Shown piece after piece: positions 33,860 through 42,335 of a stretch of 64,000 nt of DNA. How positions within the stretch are numbered: position 1 is the stretch's first letter; the number at the start of each line of letters is the position of its first letter. The stretch is taken from the NCBI GenBank assembly GCA_004020875.1, contig SAPZ01000028.1, positions 1 to 64,000 on the forward strand, in the 5' to 3' direction. The translations under genes were made by a program, and so were the position numbers. A model generated the notes under the pieces. That model had not been told where the DNA came from and did not search any database. It saw only the letters and a program-made list of their open reading frames with translations. Origin of the DNA: Mesorhizobium sp. (lineage in GTDB: Bacteria > Pseudomonadota > Alphaproteobacteria > Rhizobiales > Rhizobiaceae).

Positions 33860-34882
33860 TCAGCTTTCGTTGGCGGCAATCCAGTCCATGTAGGCGTGGA
33901 AAGCTTCCTTGCCGGGGCGCGGCCGCCATGCTGTGTCGCGCATGATGCGGGCGATGTCATAGGCGCCCCACATGCCGCCTTTCAGCGTTACGTCCTGGAC
34001 GATGTTGGCGTCTTCGCCAGGCGTCACCTCGGCCTGCAGCCCCGGCACGCGTTCCCTTGCCCAGCCGATAATCTCGCCGATGGTTTGGCTCGACCCGGAG
34101 CCGATATTGTAGTGGCGGTAGTTGAGGCGCTGAGCATCGATCAACGCGAGGATCGCGGCGGCGACATCGGTCGAGGCGACATAATCGCCGACCGGCTCCA
34201 GGCTGTTCGGCCTGATCGTCTCGCCGGCCAAAGCCATATGCGCGACGCGGTTCGGAACATGGCGAAAGTTGCGGCTCTCGGTGGCGCGGTCCATTGGACC
34301 GTAGACGGAAGCAAGCCGCACCGAGACCGCCGAGAGGCCGAACAGGTCGGCATAGCGGTTGGTGACCATCTCGGAGGCGAATTTCGAGATGCCGTAAAGC
34401 GTCAGCGGCGCGACATAGCCGTCTTCCGGCAACGGCTCGCTCGCCCAATCGGGCCCATTGTGGCGGTAGACGGAACCGGAGCTGACATAGATGAAGCGTT
34501 TCAGGTTGGGATTCGTGCGCGCCCAGTCCAGCATGCGCACGGTGCCCATCAGGTTGACGTCGACGATGCGAGCCGGGTCTTCGGCCTCCGGCTGGCGCTT
34601 GGCCTCCTTGGCGCTGCCGCGCGAGATCGGCGTGATCGTCGCGCCATGGACGATTGCAGTGATGCCTTGCCTGTCGAGCGTCGCCGACCAGGCTTTCGGG
34701 TCAAGAATGTCGGCGGAGATCACCGTCAGCCGGTCGCGCGCCGGCGCAAAATGCTTTTCAGCGGCCGCGTCGAGACCGGACCGGTCGAGGATCACGGCGC
34801 GGGCTTGCGGATCGCGGTCCAGCCAGGCGCGCGTGACCACGCTCATGACGAAGCCGGTGCCGCCGGTGACGAGCAGGGTCAT
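33860..34882 (-). CDS. NAD-dependent epimerase/dehydratase-like protein (extended SDR)
   Basis: A 340-residue extended SDR. The Rossmann motif is TGGTGFVMSVV at residues 6-16; the third Gly of the usual GxxGxxG is Met, which is unusual. DRSGLD after beta-2 suggests NAD. The catalytic site is YGISK with Ser in VSSGSVY. Ends in a substrate domain (EVTPGEDANIVQDVTLKGGM). The ATG at 34882 follows the typical GGTTTCC-free gap of 26 nt from the SDR gene; longer open frame upstream lies only over that gene. It is in the middle of unit A and probably acts on a sugar-acid or amide intermediate. Confidence 0.87.
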   Translation of the reverse strand: MTLLVTGGTGFVMSVVTRAWLDRDPQARAVILDRSGLDAAAEKHFAPARDRLTVISADILDPKAWSATLDRQGITAIVHGATITPISRGSAKEAKRQPEAEDPARIVDVNLMGTVRMLDWARTNPNLKRFIYVSSGSVYRHNGPDWASEPLPEDGYVAPLTLYGISKFASEMVTNRYADLFGLSAVSVRLASVYGPMDRATESRNFRHVPNRVAHMALAGETIRPNSLEPVGDYVASTDVAAAILALIDAQRLNYRHYNIGSGSSQTIGEIIGWARERVPGLQAEVTPGEDANIVQDVTLKGGMWGAYDIARIMRDTAWRPRPGKEAFHAYMDWIAANES

Positions 34883-34908
34883 GGGAACTCCTTTGAAAAA
34901 ATAACGGT

Positions 34909-35673
34909 TCAGCGCGTCGCATAGCCGCCGTCCACGAGCATGTCGGATCCGGTGACGAAGGAAGCGTCGGAGGAAAGCAGGAAAGCCGCCGCCGCGGCGA
35001 TCTCGTCGGGCTCGGCGATGCGGCCGAGCAGATGAGCAGGTCCGAGCCCGGCATTGGCCGCCTCGAAATCGGCGAACCGGCGCAGCAGGCGGGTCGTCGC
35101 CACCGCGCCGGGCGACAGGCTGTTGACGCGGATCTTGTCGGGCGCGTGGTCGACAGCCATCGCCTTGGCGAGATGGATCAGCCCGGCCTTGGCGGCGCAA
35201 TAGGCGACCGCCCTGGTGGTGGCGACGCGCCCGAATTGCGAGCCGATGAAGACGACCGAGCCGCCGCCGCTGGCCGCGACCAGTGGCACGGCGAACTTGC
35301 TCATCAAGAAGGCGCCGGTCAGGCCGACATCGATCTCGTGCCGCCAGGCGCGTTCGTCGAGATCGACAACGGTGGCGCTAGTCGAAGGCGCGGCGGCGTT
35401 GTGCACCAGCCCGTCGAGCCGGCCGTATTTTCTCTCGGCGAAGTCGACGGCTGCTTCCGCGGATTCGATCTTGGTCACGTCGCACTGGCAAGCGGCGGCG
35501 GCAGGCCCGAGCGCTTCGGCGAGCCTGGTTGCCGGCTCCAGATCGTAATCCGCGCAGACGACCTTCGCGCCTTCGGTAATGCAGCGGCGCGCGATTGCCG
35601 CGCCTATCCCGCTGGCAGCTCCGGCGATCAGGATGACGCTGCCTTCAAGGCGGTTCGTTGCTGCATCCGCCAT
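34909..35673 (-). CDS. SDR family oxidoreductase (unit A)
   Basis: A 254-residue SDR. The Rossmann motif is AGAASGIG (residues 18-25), VVCADYDLEPA gives an Asp favouring NAD, VHNAAAPSTSA replaces NNAG, and the active site has Ser in FIGSQFGRV and Tyr-Lys in YCAAKAG. Its ATG overlaps the stop of the MFS gene by one base (TGATG), so it is translationally coupled. Only about one-third similar by eye to the other unit A SDR, so they probably act on different steps. Confidence 0.9.
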   Translation of the reverse strand: MADAATNRLEGSVILIAGAASGIGAAIARRCITEGAKVVCADYDLEPATRLAEALGPAAAACQCDVTKIESAEAAVDFAERKYGRLDGLVHNAAAPSTSATVVDLDERAWRHEIDVGLTGAFLMSKFAVPLVAASGGGSVVFIGSQFGRVATTRAVAYCAAKAGLIHLAKAMAVDHAPDKIRVNSLSPGAVATTRLLRRFADFEAANAGLGPAHLLGRIAEPDEIAAAAAFLLSSDASFVTGSDMLVDGGYATR

Positions 35674-36920
35674 CAGGCGCGCTCCTCGACTGCCTGCATG
35701 GCCGGCGCGATGACCGGCCGGCGCAACAGATTGTAGCAGGCCGCGAGCGTGACCAGCACGGCGCCGCCGCCCAGAAGCAGGAACATGGCCGGCGCGCCCA
35801 TATGCTCCATCAGGCCGGCGGATATGCCGGGCGTCGCAACATTGCCGATCGAATAGAGCAGGAGCAGCGTGCCGGAAGCGCCGACCATGTGTCGGCTGTG
35901 CAATTGCGAGGCGCCGAACGCCATCGCCACAGGATAAACCGTCAGCGCCGTGCAGCCATAGACGAAGAACAGCACGAACAACAGCGGCACCGAGGAATTG
36001 CCGACCCAGGCGATCGTCGCGCAGAGCGCGACGGACAGAATGCCCTGGACAAGCAATATGATGCGCCGCTCAAATCGGTCCGACAGCCAGCCGACCGGGG
36101 TTTGCGCCAACATGCCAGCGATGCTGATGGTCGTGACCAGCCCGACTGTCGTCGCCGCCGACAGCCCGATCAGGGTACCGTAGATCGGCGTCAGCACGAA
36201 GATGTTCATGTTGGTGATACCGCCCTGGAAGATTGCAACGACCGTCACCGGCGCCAGCCGGAACAGCGCCAGCGGGCCAAGCCGCTTGACCGGTCTCGCT
36301 GAACCCGCGTGCTCCGGATCGGTTGCGGGCAGCGCCGGCCAGCGTCCACCAACGAATTTGGAGACCAGCGCCAGCAGCACCGTTAAGGCCGCGACCGGAA
36401 ACAGATGCGGCGATTGCGGGCCGACCAGCCCGACAAGGAGTTGTCCGAGCAGCACGGCGATTGCCGTCGTCAGCATGTAGAGCGAGAACAGCACGCCGCG
36501 ATTGTGCTGCTCGGCATAAAGGTTGATCCAGCTTTCGCAGACGACGAAGAGCGACGCCATCGCCATGCCGCCGAGCAGGCGAAAGCAGATCCAACTCGGC
36601 AGGAAGTCGGTGAACACGAAGCCGGACGCCGCCAGCAGCGCCAGCACCAGGATCACCACAAAAGTGCGCTCATGCCCGTATTGGGCGACCGCGGGGCGGG
36701 TGACCAGGCATCCGACGAGGAAGCCCACGGGATAAGCGGTCAGCACGATCTGCACGACCTGGGGAGAAATGCCGGGCTTTCCGAGATGCAGCGACACGGC
36801 CGTGGTCAGCATGGCGCTGCCGATGCAGGCCAGGCAGACGCCAACCATGATCGGCAGCATGGCGCGGGACCGCTCTGCATTTTGCCAGAGCCGCGCCGCG
36901 GATTGAGCGATCGACCTCAT
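35673..36920 (-). CDS. MFS transporter (YcaD/DHA1-like), first gene of unit A
   Basis: A 415-residue, 12-segment transporter: PIMVGVCLACIGSAMLTTAV, motif A region CLVTRPAVAQYGHERTF, LLGGMAMASLFVVCESWINL (a signature of the YcaD-like group), and a cytoplasmic loop with charged residues near residue 200. The ATG at 36920 (MRSIAQSAARLW) is used; a TTG at 36962 would add 14 residues. First of the tight minus-strand unit and divergent from unit B by 236 nt. It is likely the uptake or export route for the unit A or B substrate. Confidence 0.87.
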   Translation of the reverse strand: MRSIAQSAARLWQNAERSRAMLPIMVGVCLACIGSAMLTTAVSLHLGKPGISPQVVQIVLTAYPVGFLVGCLVTRPAVAQYGHERTFVVILVLALLAASGFVFTDFLPSWICFRLLGGMAMASLFVVCESWINLYAEQHNRGVLFSLYMLTTAIAVLLGQLLVGLVGPQSPHLFPVAALTVLLALVSKFVGGRWPALPATDPEHAGSARPVKRLGPLALFRLAPVTVVAIFQGGITNMNIFVLTPIYGTLIGLSAATTVGLVTTISIAGMLAQTPVGWLSDRFERRIILLVQGILSVALCATIAWVGNSSVPLLFVLFFVYGCTALTVYPVAMAFGASQLHSRHMVGASGTLLLLYSIGNVATPGISAGLMEHMGAPAMFLLLGGGAVLVTLAACYNLLRRPVIAPAMQAVEERA

Positions 36921-37156
36921 TGATGCGGCTGCAGTGGCTCCCCTGGCGTGACCGTTGACCAACGGCAGCCCAAGTAGAAGCTACACTTTGCCGTGGCTGC
37001 CACAAACGAAGATTGATGCGGCTATGGCTAGATTTTTTTTGGCCATCGCTATGAAGGAAAGCGGCATCTTGGCTTTGCTGCGGGCTTTACAGTGGTTTTG
37101 CACCCTCCTTACCATAGGCAAAAGCCAGAATCCGAGGAACAGCGGAAAGGAACGAT
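36921..37156. promoter_or_regulatory. Divergent promoter region between units A and B
   Basis: This 236-nt gap must hold the promoters of both the minus-strand unit A and the plus-strand unit B. I see a T-run at about 37030-37040 and a GGAAAGGA ribosome site before ridA, but no clear inverted repeat or operator. No regulator gene lies between the two units. Confidence 0.35.
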
Positions 37157-37507
37157 ATGACGATCGAACGCCTGGAAAACGGACAGCGCTTCTGCCGGGT
37201 GCTGCGATACAACGGCACCGTCTATGTGGCCGGCCTGACGGCGGACGATCTTTCCGGCGACACCGCCAGCCAGACCAAGGAGATCCTCGCCAAGATCGAC
37301 GCGCTTCTGGCCAAGGCCGGCAGCGACAAGTCGAAGCTGCTCAGCGCGCAGATATGGCTCCGCGACATCGCCGATTTCGAGATGATGAATGCCGCCTGGG
37401 ACGCCTGGATCGACCGCAGCGCCATGCCGGTGCGCGCCACGGTCGAAGCGCGGCTCGCCGGCGACCAGTACCGTGTCGAGATCATGGTGACGGCGGCTGT
37501 CGGTTGA
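37157..37507 (+). CDS. RidA family enamine/imine deaminase, first gene of unit B
   Basis: A 116-residue RidA-fold protein. The carboxylate-binding Arg is kept as Arg93 in PVRATVEARLAG, with Glu108 in RVEIMVTA. RidA proteins hydrolyse 2-imino or enamine acids released by PLP enzymes and FAD amino-acid oxidases, giving 2-keto acid and ammonia. It starts an operon whose fifth gene is a D-amino-acid dehydrogenase that would make exactly such imines. A GGAAAGGA ribosome site precedes the ATG. The next gene follows in 27 nt. Confidence 0.9.
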   Translation: MTIERLENGQRFCRVLRYNGTVYVAGLTADDLSGDTASQTKEILAKIDALLAKAGSDKSKLLSAQIWLRDIADFEMMNAAWDAWIDRSAMPVRATVEARLAGDQYRVEIMVTAAVG

Positions 37508-37534
37508 GGACAATCCAAAACGGGCAACTGGCCA

Positions 37535-38965
37535 ATGCATGAGCTGGTGATCAAAGGCGGGCGCGTGGCGCTCGACGACGGCTGGGCCGAATGCGACATC
37601 GGCATTGACGACGGCCGTATCGCCGCCATCGGCAAAGGCCTGTCCGGCGAGAAGTCGATCGACGCCGGTGGCCGCTGGGTGATGCCCGGCGGCATCGATG
37701 CGCATTGCCATCTCGACCAACCCGTCTGGGGCGGGGCCGGCAATGCCGACGATTTCGAATCCGGCACGATCTCCGCAGCGTTCGGGGGCACGACCTGCAT
37801 CGTGCCGTTCGGCATGCCCGGACAGGATATGACGACGATCGGCGCCATCGACCGCGCGCTGGAGCGCGCGGCTGGACGCGCCGTGATTGACTATGGGCTG
37901 CATGCCGTGGTGACCATGGGCACCGGCGCCGATGTCGAGGCACAACTTGGGGCGCTTGCGGCACGCGGCATCGCCTCGGTCAAGCTGTTCATGACCTATC
38001 AGGGTTTTGCCGTCGACGACGATTTGTTCTTCAAGGTTCTCGATACGGCAAGGCGCCTGGGCTGGATCGTCATGGTCCATGCCGAGAACGATGCCGCGAT
38101 CCGCCGCACGCGACAGCGGCTGATCGATCTCGGCCGCACCGACATCCGCTATCATCTGGTGGCTCACAGCGAGACGATGGAGCGCGAGGCGACGCATCGC
38201 GCTTTAGCGTTCGCCGAGATGACCGGCGCTCGCATGACCATCGTGCATGTCTCGTCCTGGCAGTCGGCCGAGGAGGTGGCGCGGGCAAAGTTGCGTGGGG
38301 TGGCCGCCATCGCCGAAACCTGCCCGCAATATCTCTTCCTGGCCTCCGCCGATCTCAATCGCTCTCCAATCGATGCGGCGCGCTTCGTCTTCTCGCCACC
38401 GCCGCGCTCGCCGCGCAGCCATGAACATCTGTGGCAAGAGCTGACCAATGGCGGTATCGACCTCTGGTCGTCGGACCATTCGCCATATTACTTCGCGGAC
38501 AAGATCGGCCGCTCCGAGATGCCAGGCTTCACCACGACGCTGAGCGGCATTCCCGGTATCGAGACACGGCTGCCGCTGCTGTTTTCTGAAGGGCTGCTCA
38601 CCGGTCGGCTGACGCTGGAGCGCTATCTCGACCTCACCTCGCGCAATGCCGCCTCGATCTACGGGTTTGCGGATCGCAAGGGTCGCATCGGCGTCGGGCT
38701 CGACGCGGATCTTGCGCTGTGGGATCCGACGGCGCGCTGGACGCTCGGGCACAAGGCGCTGCATTCGCGGGTCGATTTCACGCCTTATGAAGGCAGGAGT
38801 GTCACCGGTAAGCCGACCACCGTCCTGGTGCGCGGCGTGCCGGTGGTTGCGGATGGCGAATTGCATGCGTCGCCGGGCTTCGGCCGCTTCCTCACACGCA
38901 ACGCCGCAGATCTCGCGCTTTCGGGAAAACCAGTCGAGGATTGGACGCCATGGCTCGATGCCTGA
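37535..38965 (+). CDS. hydA: D-hydantoinase / dihydropyrimidinase
   Basis: A 476-residue cyclic amidohydrolase with a complete binuclear metal site: His57 and His59 in DAHCHLD, Lys150 (carboxylated type) in ASVKLFMTYQG, His182 in MVHAEN, His238 in IVHVSSW and Asp314 in SSDHSPYYF. This spacing is within one or two residues of known D-hydantoinases. It opens hydantoins or dihydropyrimidines to N-carbamoyl amino acids. The last 16 nt overlap the D-carbamoylase gene, so translation is coupled. The flanking D-carbamoylase argues for a 5-substituted hydantoin rather than a pyrimidine as substrate. The gene symbol follows hydantoinase usage. Confidence 0.93.
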   Translation: MHELVIKGGRVALDDGWAECDIGIDDGRIAAIGKGLSGEKSIDAGGRWVMPGGIDAHCHLDQPVWGGAGNADDFESGTISAAFGGTTCIVPFGMPGQDMTTIGAIDRALERAAGRAVIDYGLHAVVTMGTGADVEAQLGALAARGIASVKLFMTYQGFAVDDDLFFKVLDTARRLGWIVMVHAENDAAIRRTRQRLIDLGRTDIRYHLVAHSETMEREATHRALAFAEMTGARMTIVHVSSWQSAEEVARAKLRGVAAIAETCPQYLFLASADLNRSPIDAARFVFSPPPRSPRSHEHLWQELTNGGIDLWSSDHSPYYFADKIGRSEMPGFTTTLSGIPGIETRLPLLFSEGLLTGRLTLERYLDLTSRNAASIYGFADRKGRIGVGLDADLALWDPTARWTLGHKALHSRVDFTPYEGRSVTGKPTTVLVRGVPVVADGELHASPGFGRFLTRNAADLALSGKPVEDWTPWLDA

Positions 38966-39864
38966 CCATCGCCGTTTGCCAGACGGGGCCGATCCAGCGC
39001 AGCGCCACGCGCGCCGAGACGGTCGGACGGCTGGTGCATCTGCTTGAGAAGGCAGCGGCCTCCGGCGCCGAGGTCGCGGTGTTCCCGGAGATGGCGCTGA
39101 CCACGTTCTTCCCACGCTGGCGCATGGACGATCAGGCCGAGATCGACGCCTTCTTCGAAGCGTCGATGCCGGGTCCAGAGACGCGCCGGCTCTATGAAGC
39201 CGCCGCGCGCCTGAAGGTCGGCTTCGCGCTGGGCTATTGTGAGCTAACGCAGGAAGAGGGCCGCACGCGTCATTTCAACACGATGGATCTGGTCGGGTCG
39301 GACGGCGCCTTCATCGGCCGCTATCGCAAGATGCATGTGCCGGGGTCCAGCGAGCCCCAGGCGGGCACGACAACGCATCTCGAACGGCGCTATTTCGAAC
39401 CAGGCAATCTCGGCTTTCCGGTCTACGACTATCGCGGCGTGCGCATCGGCCTCGCCATCTGCAACGACCGCCGCTGGCCTGAGACCTATCGCATGCTCTG
39501 CCTCAACGGCGCCGAGGTGGCGCTGCTCGGCTATAACACGCCGCTGCTGCTCGACGAGGCGCCGGCGCTGGCGCATCTGAGGATGTTCCACAACCATCTG
39601 CCGATGCAGGCTGGCGCCTACCAGAACACGCTCTGGATCGGTGCCGCCGCCAAGGCCGGGCTGGAAGACGGCCAGGCGCTGATCGGCGGGTCCTGCATCA
39701 TCGCGCCGACTGGCGAGATCGCGGCGCAAGCAATGTCGCTCGACGACGAGGTGATCGTGCACCGCGCCGACCTCGACCTGATCGAGATCTGTCGCAAAGT
39801 GAACTTCAACTTCGCGCTCTATCGCCGCCCGAACCAGTACAAGCGCATCTCGGATCCGGTCTGA
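38950..39864 (+). CDS. N-carbamoyl-D-amino acid amidohydrolase (D-carbamoylase)
   Basis: A 304-residue nitrilase-superfamily enzyme, the same length as Agrobacterium D-carbamoylase. The triad is Glu47 (AVFPEMALTTFFPRW), Lys127 (GRYRKMHVPG) and Cys171 (GLAICNDRRWPETYR), at the numbering expected for that enzyme. The ATG at 38950 overlaps the end of the hydantoinase gene. It converts N-carbamoyl-D-amino acids to D-amino acids, carbon dioxide and ammonia. Directly following the hydantoinase, it is the second step of unit B. Other nitrilase-family amidases differ around the Cys, so the call is firm. Confidence 0.93.
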   Translation: MARCLTIAVCQTGPIQRSATRAETVGRLVHLLEKAAASGAEVAVFPEMALTTFFPRWRMDDQAEIDAFFEASMPGPETRRLYEAAARLKVGFALGYCELTQEEGRTRHFNTMDLVGSDGAFIGRYRKMHVPGSSEPQAGTTTHLERRYFEPGNLGFPVYDYRGVRIGLAICNDRRWPETYRMLCLNGAEVALLGYNTPLLLDEAPALAHLRMFHNHLPMQAGAYQNTLWIGAAAKAGLEDGQALIGGSCIIAPTGEIAAQAMSLDDEVIVHRADLDLIEICRKVNFNFALYRRPNQYKRISDPV

Positions 39865-39871
39865 GACAGCG

Positions 39872-41158
39872 ATGGGCCTGATCGAGACCAGTTGCAGCAA
39901 GGCGCCGCTCGCGGCCGATCCGCTGTCGCTTGGCGAGATCGTCGAGAACGGTCTTTGCATCGGCTGCGGCCTCTGCCGGTCGATGGCTCGTCCCGGCGAC
40001 GTTGAGATGGTGATGACGCCGGAAGGGCGCGAGCGGCCGGTGGCGTTGCGGGCATTGGAGAAGCAGACATTGGAGAGGATCAACGCCGTCTGCCCCGGAA
40101 CGCGCATCGCCGGTCCGCCCCCCGCGCAGATAAATGACGCCGTGTCGACGGATACGGTCTGGGGACCGGTCGAGCGGCTCGTGCTCGGTTCCGCCGCAGA
40201 TCCCACTGTCCGGTTTGTCGGCTCCGGCGGCGGGACACTGACGGCGCTCGGACAGTTCCTGCTCAGCTCGGGGCGCGTAAAATTCGTGCTGCATGTCGCT
40301 GCGTCGCGCTCCATGCCAATGCGCACGGAACGCAAGCTGAGCTTCGACGCCGCCTCGGTGCTCGAAGGGGCAGGCTCGCGCTACGGCCCGGCGGCGACGC
40401 TGGTGGATTTCAACGACATTCTCGATCGCGGCGAGCCGTTCGCGCTGATCGCCAAGCCCTGCGATATCACCGCCGCACGCAACCTGGCGCGGCTCGATCC
40501 GCGCGTTGACAAGCACATGCGCTATGCGCTCGCCTTCGTCTGCGGCGGCGCCTCGGACCTGACCAAGTCGGAACAGGTGCTGCAGCGTTTTGGCCTTCGC
40601 GAAGACGAGTTGTCTCTGTTCCGCTATCGCGGCCACGGCAACCCGGGCTTCAACCGGATCGAAACCAAAGACGGCCGCGCCTTCGAGATCAGCTACCGGC
40701 AGCTGTGGGAAGACGAGGACAAATGGATGATCCAGCCGCGCTGCAAGATCTGTCCTGATGCGATCGGGCAGGTGGCGGATATCGCGGTGTCGGATGCCTG
40801 GCTGAATGGCGGCCCGGCTATAGAGGATGAGCCGCTCAACGGCATCATCGTGCGAACCAAGCGCGGGCTGGAGCTGTTCGAAGCGGCTGTCGAGGCCGGC
40901 GCTCTGCAGATCAAGCGAGAGAGCGGGATCGCCGAGATCAGCGAGTTGCAGTCGCATCAGGTGCGCAAGCGGCGCGCCGTCTGGGCGCGGCTGACAGGCA
41001 TGGCAATCGCCGGCAAGCCGGTGCCTTTTGTCAGCGACCTCGCGTTGCGCGACTGCGCCGCGCAGAATTCGCCGGCCGAGAATCTGGCCGAAGGGCGGGG
41101 CGCCCGTAACCGCGCCCGACGCGGCCGCCTGGGCGAGCCGCCTGCCGTGCCGCGTTGA
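39872..41158 (+). CDS. FrhB-like iron-sulfur flavoprotein (coenzyme F420 hydrogenase beta family)
   Basis: A 428-residue protein. The N-terminus has a ferredoxin-type cysteine cluster C29-x2-C32-x2-C35 (CIGCGLCRSMARPG), followed by the FrhB N and C domains (VGSGGGTLTALGQFLLSSG, AKPCDITAARNLARLDPRVD, QPRCKICPDAIGQVADIAVS). The C-terminal tail is Arg/Ala-rich and seems unrelated. Relatives bind FAD and a [4Fe-4S] cluster and move electrons between flavins or F420 and Fe-S partners. It sits 7 nt after the D-carbamoylase and just before the D-amino-acid dehydrogenase; the plausible role is electron transfer for that dehydrogenase, but this is inference. Confidence 0.85.
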   Translation: MGLIETSCSKAPLAADPLSLGEIVENGLCIGCGLCRSMARPGDVEMVMTPEGRERPVALRALEKQTLERINAVCPGTRIAGPPPAQINDAVSTDTVWGPVERLVLGSAADPTVRFVGSGGGTLTALGQFLLSSGRVKFVLHVAASRSMPMRTERKLSFDAASVLEGAGSRYGPAATLVDFNDILDRGEPFALIAKPCDITAARNLARLDPRVDKHMRYALAFVCGGASDLTKSEQVLQRFGLREDELSLFRYRGHGNPGFNRIETKDGRAFEISYRQLWEDEDKWMIQPRCKICPDAIGQVADIAVSDAWLNGGPAIEDEPLNGIIVRTKRGLELFEAAVEAGALQIKRESGIAEISELQSHQVRKRRAVWARLTGMAIAGKPVPFVSDLALRDCAAQNSPAENLAEGRGARNRARRGRLGEPPAVPR

Positions 41159-41174
41159 GCATTTTGGGGGATCC

Positions 41175-42335
41175 ATGAGCGAGCAGACGGAAGTCATTAT
41201 CATCGGCGGGGGCATGGCCGGCGCGGGTGCCGCGTTCGAGATTTCACGCGACAGGAAGGTCGTGCTGCTCGAGCGTGAGAGCCATTGCGGCTATCACACC
41301 ACGGGACGCTCCGCGGCGAGCTTCACCGAGAATTATGGCAACGGCGTCATCCGCCGCATCGTGCTCGCCAGTCGCGCCTTCCTGACTGAGCCGCCCACGG
41401 GTTTTTGCGATTATCCGCTGCTTAGCAAGCGCGGCATGATCACCGTGGCACGCGCCGACCAACTCGACCTTTTGCGTGAAGATCTGGCGGCTGCGCAGGC
41501 GCTGGTGCCCTCGATCGTCGCGATGACGCCGGATGAGGCGATCGCGCGCGTGCCGGCACTGCGCCGGGACTATCTCGCCGGCGCCTACATCGAACCGTAT
41601 TCGATGGATATCGACGTCAACGGCCTGCATCAGGGTTTCTTGCGTGGCGCGCGGGCGCGCGGCGCGCGCATCGCCACCAGCGCCGGCGTCAAGGGTATCG
41701 GTAGGCATGGCGGCCAATGGCGGGTCGAGACGGAAGCGGGGACCTTCCTTGCGCCGCTGATCGTCAATGCGGCCGGCGCCTGGGGTGACGAGATCGCGCT
41801 GATGGCGGGTGTGCGGCCGGTCGGCCTGCAGCCGAAGCGCCGAACAGCCTTCAATATTCCGGCGCCCGCCGGCCTCGACATAACCGACTGGCCGATGGTC
41901 AACGATATCGGCGCGGAGTTCTATTTCAAGCCGGATGCCGGACAGCTGTTCGTCTCGCCGGCCGATGCCACGCCGTCGGCGCCGATGGATGCCTTTGCCG
42001 AAGACATCGATGTCGCGATCGGCGCCGAGCGTCTGGAACGTGCAACGACGATCGAAGTGCAGCGCGTGTCGCGTTCGTGGGCGGGCCTCAGGACCTTCGT
42101 GGCAGACGGGTCACCGGTTGTCGGGCCCGATGACGAATTTCAAGATTTCGCCTGGCTGGTCGGGCAGGGCGGCTACGGCATCAAGACCTCGCCAGCGTTG
42201 TCGCGGGTCTGCGCCAGCCTGATCGCCGGCGGCGGCCTGCCAGACGATGTCGCGAGGCAAGGCGTGGCACTGGATGATCTTACGCCGCATCGGCTGCGTG
42301 ATGTTACACCCGAAGCCAGCAAGGTTGCTTCATGA
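41175..42335 (+). CDS. DauA-like FAD-dependent D-amino-acid dehydrogenase
   Basis: A 386-residue FAD oxidoreductase. The dinucleotide motif is VIIIGGGMAGAGAAFE (residues 7-22), followed by LLERESHCGYHTTGRSAAS, which closely resembles the D-arginine dehydrogenase DauA of Pseudomonas; GFCDYPLLSKRG and SRSWAGLRTFVADGSP also match. The ATG at 41175 follows GGGGGATCC. It would oxidise a D-amino acid to a 2-imino acid, passing electrons to a carrier rather than oxygen. Its stop overlaps the next start (ATGA). It provides the step between the D-carbamoylase product and RidA. Confidence 0.87.
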   Translation: MSEQTEVIIIGGGMAGAGAAFEISRDRKVVLLERESHCGYHTTGRSAASFTENYGNGVIRRIVLASRAFLTEPPTGFCDYPLLSKRGMITVARADQLDLLREDLAAAQALVPSIVAMTPDEAIARVPALRRDYLAGAYIEPYSMDIDVNGLHQGFLRGARARGARIATSAGVKGIGRHGGQWRVETEAGTFLAPLIVNAAGAWGDEIALMAGVRPVGLQPKRRTAFNIPAPAGLDITDWPMVNDIGAEFYFKPDAGQLFVSPADATPSAPMDAFAEDIDVAIGAERLERATTIEVQRVSRSWAGLRTFVADGSPVVGPDDEFQDFAWLVGQGGYGIKTSPALSRVCASLIAGGGLPDDVARQGVALDDLTPHRLRDVTPEASKVAS

